A DNA stretch of 11,176 bases from Lachnospiraceae bacterium (GTDB taxonomy: Bacteria; Bacillota; Clostridia; Lachnospirales; Lachnospiraceae): NCBI GenBank assembly GCA_024691065.1, contig JAILOA010000356.1, positions 1-11,176 of the forward strand, written 5' to 3'. Positions 6,414 through 11,176 of this stretch are shown one piece after another. The notes under the pieces are model-generated. The model was not told the DNA's origin, ran no database searches, and worked only from the letters and a program-made list of their open reading frames with translations. How positions within the stretch are numbered: the stretch's first letter is position 1; every line of letters begins with the position of its first letter. The translations under genes were made by a program, and so were the position numbers.

Positions 6414-8158
6414 TATTCTGTCACCTCCTCAGGTTCTTTCAATGCATCAAATGCACAAAGCTGCTTACATACTCCGCAGCCTACGCAAAGAGTATTGTCT
6501 ACATGAGCCTTGCCCTCCTTAAAGCTGATTGCAGGACAACCAAGTCTCATACAAGCACGGCAGCTCTTACATTTATCTCTGTCAACATGAAGAGATGGCT
6601 TATGCTTAACATACTTAAGCAATGCACATGGACGACGGCTGATAATTACCGATGGCTCATTTGCCTGAAGTTCTTCCTTAACTGCCTCGTCACATTCCTT
6701 TAAATTATATGGATCTACAACCCTTACCCTGTTAAAGCCCATAGCCTTGCAAAGTGCTTCAAGATTAATCTTTCCGGCAGGGTCACCCTTAATGTTGTAA
6801 CCTGTTGTAGGATTCTGCTGATGTCCGGTCATTCCTGTAATTGAGTTATCGAGAATGATAACTGTTGAATTACTCTGGTTATAAGCAATATTTGCAAGTC
6901 CGGTCATTCCTGAATGCATAAATGTTGAATCACCGATTACGGCAACAGTCTTGTTCTCGCTCTCGCTTCCGAGTGCCTTGTTAAATCCGTGGATTGAGCT
7001 TATGGAAGCACCCATACAAGCTGTAACATCAATTGCACTAAGTGGTGCTGCGGATCCCAATGTATAGCATCCGATGTCACCCATAACGGTACATTTATTT
7101 TTGTTTAATGTAAAGAAGAGTCCTCTGTGAGGGCAGCCTGCACACATAACAGGTGGACGGACAGGAAGTCCTTCAATTGCCTTGCAGGAATCCTTTGCTT
7201 CAAGTCCGAGCTTCTCAGCTACAAGACTCTGTGAGAATTCATCTATAACAGGGAAGATATCCTTTCCTTCAACCTTGATACCAAGAGTCTTACAATGTGT
7301 CTCGATAATCGGATCAAGCTCTTCAATTACAACTACTCTGTCAACCTTAGCCGCGAAATCCTTGATAAGTTTCTCAGGAAGAGGATTAATCATACCCAAT
7401 TTAAGGATCGATGCATTTTCTCCGAATACTTCCTTAGCATACTGATAGCAGGTACTTGATGTAATGATACCGATCTTTGTATCACCCATCTCAACGCGGT
7501 TTATATCAGTTGTTTCAGCAAATTCAATAAGCTTTCTTGTACGCTCTTCTACGATTGGGTGTCTTCTCTTTGCATTACCCGGCACCATAACGTACTTAGC
7601 TATATTTTTCTCATATTTCTTAGTTTCAGGTACCACCCTTTCGGATACTTCAACTACACTTTGGGAATGTGCAACTCTTGTACACATCTTCATAAATACA
7701 GGGCAATCATACTCCTCTGAAATTTCATATGCTTTCTTTGCAAAATAAAGTGCTTCTGCTGAATCCGAAGGCTCAAGCATTGGAAGCTTTGCAGCAATTG
7801 CATAATGACGAGAGTCTTGTTCGTTCTGTGATGAGTGCATGCCTGCATCATCTGCTACACAGATAATCATACCTGCATTAATTCCGGTGTAACTGATGGT
7901 AAACAATGGGTCTGCAGCTACATTTAAACCTACGTGCTTCATGGCGCAGAAGCTTCTCTTTCCTGCTACAGCCGCACCAAATGCAACTTCCATCGCTACC
8001 TTTTCATTAGGTGCCCACTCAGAATATACGTCATCATATTTTGCAATTTCCTCGGTAACCTCAGTACTTGGGGTACCCGGATATGAACTTGCAACACTGA
8101 TTCCTGCCTCGTATAAACCGCGGGCAAAAGCCTTGTTACCTAACATTAGTTCCTTCAT
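6413..8158 (-). CDS. iorA: Indolepyruvate:ferredoxin oxidoreductase, alpha subunit
   Basis: Large catalytic subunit of IOR, 581 residues, the normal length. The N-terminal pyrimidine-binding domain begins around SSYPGTPSTEV (24-34), with the conserved Glu-containing segment EWAPNEKVAMEVA at 47-59. The middle contains CAGCPHRG (339-346). The TPP/Mg domain contains MGDIGCYTLG (359-368) and GDSTFMHSG (409-417), ending in DNSITGMTGHQ (437-447). The C-terminus carries two ferredoxin-like [4Fe-4S] sites: CKSCRACMRLGCP (Cys 530, 533, 536, 541) and CVGCGVCKQLC (Cys 558, 561, 564, 568). All ligands are present, so the protein looks functional. AAAGGA lies nine bases before the ATG. It follows the acyl-CoA ligase gene by 42 bp and overlaps iorB, so all three are probably one transcript. 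The external ferredoxin partner is not encoded in the window. Confidence 0.96.
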   Translation of the reverse strand: MKELMLGNKAFARGLYEAGISVASSYPGTPSTEVTEEIAKYDDVYSEWAPNEKVAMEVAFGAAVAGKRSFCAMKHVGLNVAADPLFTISYTGINAGMIICVADDAGMHSSQNEQDSRHYAIAAKLPMLEPSDSAEALYFAKKAYEISEEYDCPVFMKMCTRVAHSQSVVEVSERVVPETKKYEKNIAKYVMVPGNAKRRHPIVEERTRKLIEFAETTDINRVEMGDTKIGIITSSTCYQYAKEVFGENASILKLGMINPLPEKLIKDFAAKVDRVVVIEELDPIIETHCKTLGIKVEGKDIFPVIDEFSQSLVAEKLGLEAKDSCKAIEGLPVRPPVMCAGCPHRGLFFTLNKNKCTVMGDIGCYTLGSAAPLSAIDVTACMGASISSIHGFNKALGSESENKTVAVIGDSTFMHSGMTGLANIAYNQSNSTVIILDNSITGMTGHQQNPTTGYNIKGDPAGKINLEALCKAMGFNRVRVVDPYNLKECDEAVKEELQANEPSVIISRRPCALLKYVKHKPSLHVDRDKCKSCRACMRLGCPAISFKEGKAHVDNTLCVGCGVCKQLCAFDALKEPEEVTE

Positions 8159-8200
8159 AAGAGTAATTCCTTTCTGTTTCTTACCATAATTTAAAAATAA

Positions 8201-9838
8201 TTAATCAATCTGATTTTCGTGAGCTACCAAATGCTCCTGTCCATACATTTTTCTGAGCTTCGGCTTTTCAATCTTACCGGTCGGATTTCTTGGAACGTCC
8301 GCAAATATAATCTTCTTAGGACGTTTATAACGTGGTAATTCCTCACAAAATTCGTTGATTTCATCTTCGGTGCACTCCATTCCATCCTTGATCTTAATGA
8401 TTGCACCTGCTATTTCACCCAGTCTGTCATCCGGCAAACCGATTACTGCCACATCGAGAATCTTATCAAACTTGCGAAGATAATCTTCAATCTGTACAGG
8501 ATACAGATTCTCACCACCGGAAACGATGACATCTTTCTTTCTGTCTACAAGGAAAATGAAACCGTCCTCGTCCATCATCGCTACATCTCCGGTATATAAC
8601 CAACCGTCACGAAGAACTTCGGCGGTTGCAACAGGGTCATTATAATACTCGGTCATAACGCCGGGACCCTTTACACAAAGCTCTCCGGCCTCACCCTGCT
8701 TTACGTCATTTCCCGCTTCATCTACAATCTTACACTCCCAGCCATAGCCCGGAACGCCGATTGCACCGACCTTGTGAATGTTTTCAACACCAAGATGCAC
8801 GCATCCCGGTCCGATTGACTCACTAAGTCCATAGTTTGTATCATAATCATGATGTGGGAAATATTCCTTCCATCTCTTGATGAGAGACTTTGGAACCGGC
8901 TGTGCGCCTATATGCATAAGCCTCCATTGAGAAAGCTCATAATCGCTTATTTTAAGCTGTCCGCTGTCGAGCGCTGCAAGTATATCCTGAGCCCATGGTA
9001 CCAAAAGCCATACAATTGTACAATGCTCGCGGGATACCGCATCAAATACATACTCTGCCTTGGTTCCCTTCAGAAGCACGGCCTTTGAACCGGCCACGAG
9101 ACTTCCGAACCAATGCATCTTAGCACCTGTATGATAAAGTGGCGGTATACAAAGGAAGCAATCATCTCTTGAAGTTGAATGATGCCTCTGCTCAACCATG
9201 GCAGCATGCATAAGACTTCTATGCTTATGTAATATCGCCTTCGGAAAACCTGTTGTTCCTGAAGAAAAATAAATAGCTGCATTGTCATCATAATCTAAAT
9301 GTATCTCCGGCGCCTCACTGGAGCAGTTTGAAACCAACTCGTGATAGCTCTCGGCAAATGTAGGACATCCTTCACCTACAAATATGAGAAGTCTGTTCTT
9401 GCTTAATTTATGCTCTATAGCTTCGATTCTTCCTATAAACTCAGGTCCGAAGAGAAGTACATCCACCTCTGCAAGTTCTGCGCAGTAAAGTATTTCATCG
9501 GAATCATATCTGAAGTTCATAGGTACAGCAATAGCTCCTGCCTTAAGAACACCAAAATATATCGGAAGCCATTCTAGACAGTTCATCATAAGAATAGCAA
9601 CCTTATGATTTCTCTGAATACCTCTTTCAAGGAGCATATTTGCCATTCTGTTTGCCTTCTCATCAAATACACGCCATGTTATTTCTCTTCTGTAAGGAGC
9701 ATTTTCGGTCTGCTGAATGAGATCATACTCCTTCCATGTAACTCTTCTTTTTTCTACTTGATCCGGATTAAGCTCTACAAGTGCAACCTCGTTGCCGTAC
9801 AGCTTGCGGTTTCGAACCAGGTAATCCGTGATAGCCAT
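8201..9838 (-). CDS. AMP-forming acyl/aryl-CoA ligase
   Basis: A 545-residue member of the adenylate-forming superfamily: it activates a carboxylic acid with ATP to an acyl-AMP and then a CoA thioester. Core motifs are intact: phosphate loop SSGTTGFPK (192-200), A5 motif YGLSES (336-341), YTGD (415-418), DRKKDVIVSGGENLYP (432-447) with the hinge, and the C-terminal catalytic Lys522 in PTGKI. There are no membrane segments. General annotation would be long-chain fatty acid-CoA ligase, but its place 42 bp upstream of iorA suggests the substrate is an aryl acetate (phenyl-, 4-hydroxyphenyl- or indoleacetate). The product would be the CoA thioester that IOR consumes or makes. AGGAGG lies ten bases before the ATG. 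The N-terminus holds two similar segments, VTWKEYD and ITWRVFDE (33-60), possibly a small duplication. Substrate is inference; the enzyme class is certain. Confidence 0.9.
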   Translation of the reverse strand: MAITDYLVRNRKLYGNEVALVELNPDQVEKRRVTWKEYDLIQQTENAPYRREITWRVFDEKANRMANMLLERGIQRNHKVAILMMNCLEWLPIYFGVLKAGAIAVPMNFRYDSDEILYCAELAEVDVLLFGPEFIGRIEAIEHKLSKNRLLIFVGEGCPTFAESYHELVSNCSSEAPEIHLDYDDNAAIYFSSGTTGFPKAILHKHRSLMHAAMVEQRHHSTSRDDCFLCIPPLYHTGAKMHWFGSLVAGSKAVLLKGTKAEYVFDAVSREHCTIVWLLVPWAQDILAALDSGQLKISDYELSQWRLMHIGAQPVPKSLIKRWKEYFPHHDYDTNYGLSESIGPGCVHLGVENIHKVGAIGVPGYGWECKIVDEAGNDVKQGEAGELCVKGPGVMTEYYNDPVATAEVLRDGWLYTGDVAMMDEDGFIFLVDRKKDVIVSGGENLYPVQIEDYLRKFDKILDVAVIGLPDDRLGEIAGAIIKIKDGMECTEDEINEFCEELPRYKRPKKIIFADVPRNPTGKIEKPKLRKMYGQEHLVAHENQID

Positions 9839-9897
9839 TATAAAAATTCCTCCTGTTACTTATTTAAGGCTCTTTACCTCGATCTGCTTTGCATTTA

Positions 9898-10668
9898 TCA
9901 TAATGCAATTTCCTTCGGTGGAAACTTTATTTCCAGAAGCTTTAACCCCTGTGGTGGTGCGGTTGGTCCTGCATTTTCTCTTTCCTTTGACATAATTATC
10001 TTTGGTATGTCCTCGGCGGGTATCGCACCAATTCCTACCTGCAAAAGAGTTCCTGCTATGATTCTGACCATATTGTAGAGAAAACCGTTGCCTGTAACCC
10101 TTATCTTTACAATTCTTCCACCGATTTTAATTTTCTCTTCCAATATTTCAACATTATATACTGTTCTTATCGTTGTCTTGGCTGACGTATGTGCTGAACA
10201 AAACGCCTTGAAATCATGCCTTCCTTTAAAATATATCGCTGCCTTTTTCATGGCCGCTACATCCAGATTCCTGTAAAAGAAATAGGCTGTATTTCTATAC
10301 TCCGGTAAAGGTATATTTCTTGCTAAGACCGTATATTCATATGTCTTTCTACAATCACATTTTCTCGGATGGAAATCCGCCTTACACTCCATAGACTCCT
10401 GAATTACTATGTCATCCGGAAGCCTTGGATTAAGTGCATAGCTGTACTTTTCTCCGGGCATCTTCAGAGGTGAATCGAAGACCGCTACATTTCCATATGC
10501 ATGTACTCCGGCATCGGTCCTGCTCGCACCAATTACATGAATCTCCTCCTGAAGTAAATCGGATATGGCTTTATTTAATTCGCCCTCTATCGTGGTGGCA
10601 TTCGGTTGCTCCTGCCAGCCATGATAATTACTCCCATCGTAGGAGACTCTAAGTAAAATACGCTTCAT
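9898..10668 (-). CDS. truA: tRNA pseudouridine(38-40) synthase TruA
   Basis: Converts uridines 38-40 in the anticodon arm of many tRNAs to pseudouridine. The 256-residue length is normal. It begins with LLRVSYDGSNYHGWQ (5-19), typical of the family. The catalytic aspartate is Asp52 in SRTDAGVHA (49-57). The second half has the family segment FLYNMVRIIAGTLLQVG. I chose the start at 10668 because GAGG lies five bases upstream and the protein then begins where the family does; an in-frame ATG at 10695 would add nine residues encoded by repeat DNA. It lies downstream of the structured repeat array and 59 bp before the acyl-CoA ligase, with no terminator in between. Read-through from the glucokinase side or a promoter in the repeats would be needed to express it; I could not identify one. 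Confidence 0.95.
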   Translation of the reverse strand: MKRILLRVSYDGSNYHGWQEQPNATTIEGELNKAISDLLQEEIHVIGASRTDAGVHAYGNVAVFDSPLKMPGEKYSYALNPRLPDDIVIQESMECKADFHPRKCDCRKTYEYTVLARNIPLPEYRNTAYFFYRNLDVAAMKKAAIYFKGRHDFKAFCSAHTSAKTTIRTVYNVEILEEKIKIGGRIVKIRVTGNGFLYNMVRIIAGTLLQVGIGAIPAEDIPKIIMSKERENAGPTAPPQGLKLLEIKFPPKEIAL

Positions 10669-10682
10669 AAAAACCTCTGTGT

Positions 10683-11030
10683 GTGGTGACAACAATGTTC
10701 TTTGAACATTTTTGCAAATAGGTGGTCAAAATGTAGATTAGTCAATAAAGTATCAACCACCTATTCAATAACGTGGTGACAAATTGCCTGAAAGGCAATT
10801 TGCGAATAGGCAATCGTAATGTACACTAACCGATACTATCAACCACCTAATCAATAACATAGTGACAAAAATGTTCTTTGAACATTTTTGCAAATAGGTG
10901 GTCAAAATGTAGATTAGTCAATAAAGTATCAACCACTTAACCAGTAAAGTAGTGACAAATTGCCTGAAAGGCAATTTGCGAATAGGCGATCGTAATGTAC
11001 ACTAACCGATACTATCAGTCGCCTATTATC
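10683..11030 (-). repeat. Tandem A-B-A-B array of structured repeat units
   Basis: Four related units fill the glucokinase-truA gap: A1 10683-10772 (90 bp), B1 10773-10858 (86 bp), A2 10859-10948 (90 bp) and B2 10949 to about 11030. A1/A2 and B1/B2 are near-identical pairs, while A and B share only a framework, so an A+B dimer of 176 bp was duplicated. Each unit has a short hairpin: AATGTTC-ttt-GAACATT in A (10690-10714, 10866-10890) and CAAATTGCC-tgaaa-GGCAATTTG in B (10780-10802, 10956-10978). Next to it is a longer-range stem: AATAGGTGGT 10717/ACCACCTATT 10756 in A1 and AATAGGCGA 10981/TCGCCTATT 11019 in B2. That stem is weakened in A2 and mostly lost in B1. The array extends into the last codons of the glucokinase gene. 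As RNA it would be a 3' UTR/leader structure; it could also be a dispersed palindromic element. Confidence 0.85.
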
Positions 11031-11176
11031 ATACGACAAGCTCCATACATTCCTGCATCATTTCCGAGCTCTGCAATTCTGAATTCCTTATTCTTAAGTG
11101 CAAACATAACATTTGGCTCGTATTTTTCCTGGATAACATCGATAACAACCTGTCCGTTCTTAGATACGCCGCCACC
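11015..11176 (-). CDS. ROK-family glucokinase, C-terminal end (partial)
   Basis: Only the last 53 residues are in the window; the gene continues past the right edge. It starts in the conserved GGGVSKNG segment and has the family's C-terminal LGNDAGMYGACRM. This pattern is typical of Firmicutes ROK glucokinases, which phosphorylate glucose to glucose 6-phosphate in the cytoplasm. Catalytic and zinc-binding parts lie outside the window. The last residues (IIGD) and the TGA stop are encoded inside the first unit of the downstream repeat array, so the 3' end of the gene may have been rebuilt by the repeat. It is the upstream neighbour of truA in the same orientation. Confidence 0.85.
   Translation of the reverse strand, partial: GGGVSKNGQVVIDVIQEKYEPNVMFALKNKEFRIAELGNDAGMYGACRMIIGD

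Noticed and set aside
9839..9897. Separate promoter or terminator between truA and the ligase gene
   Set aside because: No hairpin with a U-run and no convincing promoter boxes are seen in the 59-bp gap.
9605..10078. A 157-codon plus-strand reading frame
   Set aside because: It straddles the ends of the ligase and truA genes on the opposite strand, both certain by conserved motifs. Its protein resembles no family.
10683..11030. CRISPR array
   Set aside because: The units are 86-90 bp with no unique spacers of constant length; what lies between similar blocks is itself repeated. No cas genes are present.

Overview
The window reads as a chromosomal segment of an anaerobic, low-GC Gram-positive bacterium, most likely a member of the Lachnospiraceae (Butyrivibrio/Pseudobutyrivibrio-like). 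This is inferred from the strong AGGAGG-type ribosome binding sites, ferredoxin-dependent keto-acid metabolism, a cytoplasmic family-42 beta-galactosidase and a BspA-like leucine-rich-repeat surface protein whose C-terminus is rich in Lys. All eight confident genes lie on the minus strand, so transcription runs from high to low coordinates. I found no tRNA, rRNA, CRISPR array, insertion sequence or phage gene.

Right-hand block (11176 down to 5798): the 3' end of a ROK-family glucokinase is followed by a 346-bp gene-free gap filled with four tandem structured repeat units in the order A-B-A-B. Then come truA (tRNA pseudouridine synthase), an AMP-forming acyl/aryl-CoA ligase, iorA and iorB (indolepyruvate:ferredoxin oxidoreductase). 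The block ends at a clear intrinsic terminator directly after iorB. The ligase-iorA-iorB trio (gaps of 42 and -1 bp) looks like one functional unit. It could make aromatic amino acids by activating aryl acetates and reductively carboxylating them, or run the other way to degrade aromatic 2-oxo acids.

Middle gap (5365-5840): beyond the terminator lies a roughly 195-bp element that folds into nested inverted repeats. It is flanked by two imperfect copies of a 45-48-bp direct repeat, and a doubtful 55-codon reading frame overlaps it. Next to it is a good sigma-A-like promoter for the next block.

Left-hand block (5364 down to 1): a secreted protein with a very long Thr/Pro/Glu/Val repeat stalk and a C-terminal LRR domain, then a GH42 beta-galactosidase with an unusual low-complexity insertion, then a six-helix membrane GGDEF diguanylate cyclase lacking the inhibitory I-site. 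Spacing is 81 bp and then 23 bp, and the block ends in an intrinsic terminator at the window edge. It is probably a single operon, although the first junction is less certain.

The most unusual material is non-coding: the A-B-A-B array, which overlaps the glucokinase stop codon and whose stems are rebuilt with different bases, and the nested palindromic element in the middle gap. Whether either is undescribed cannot be decided without database searches.
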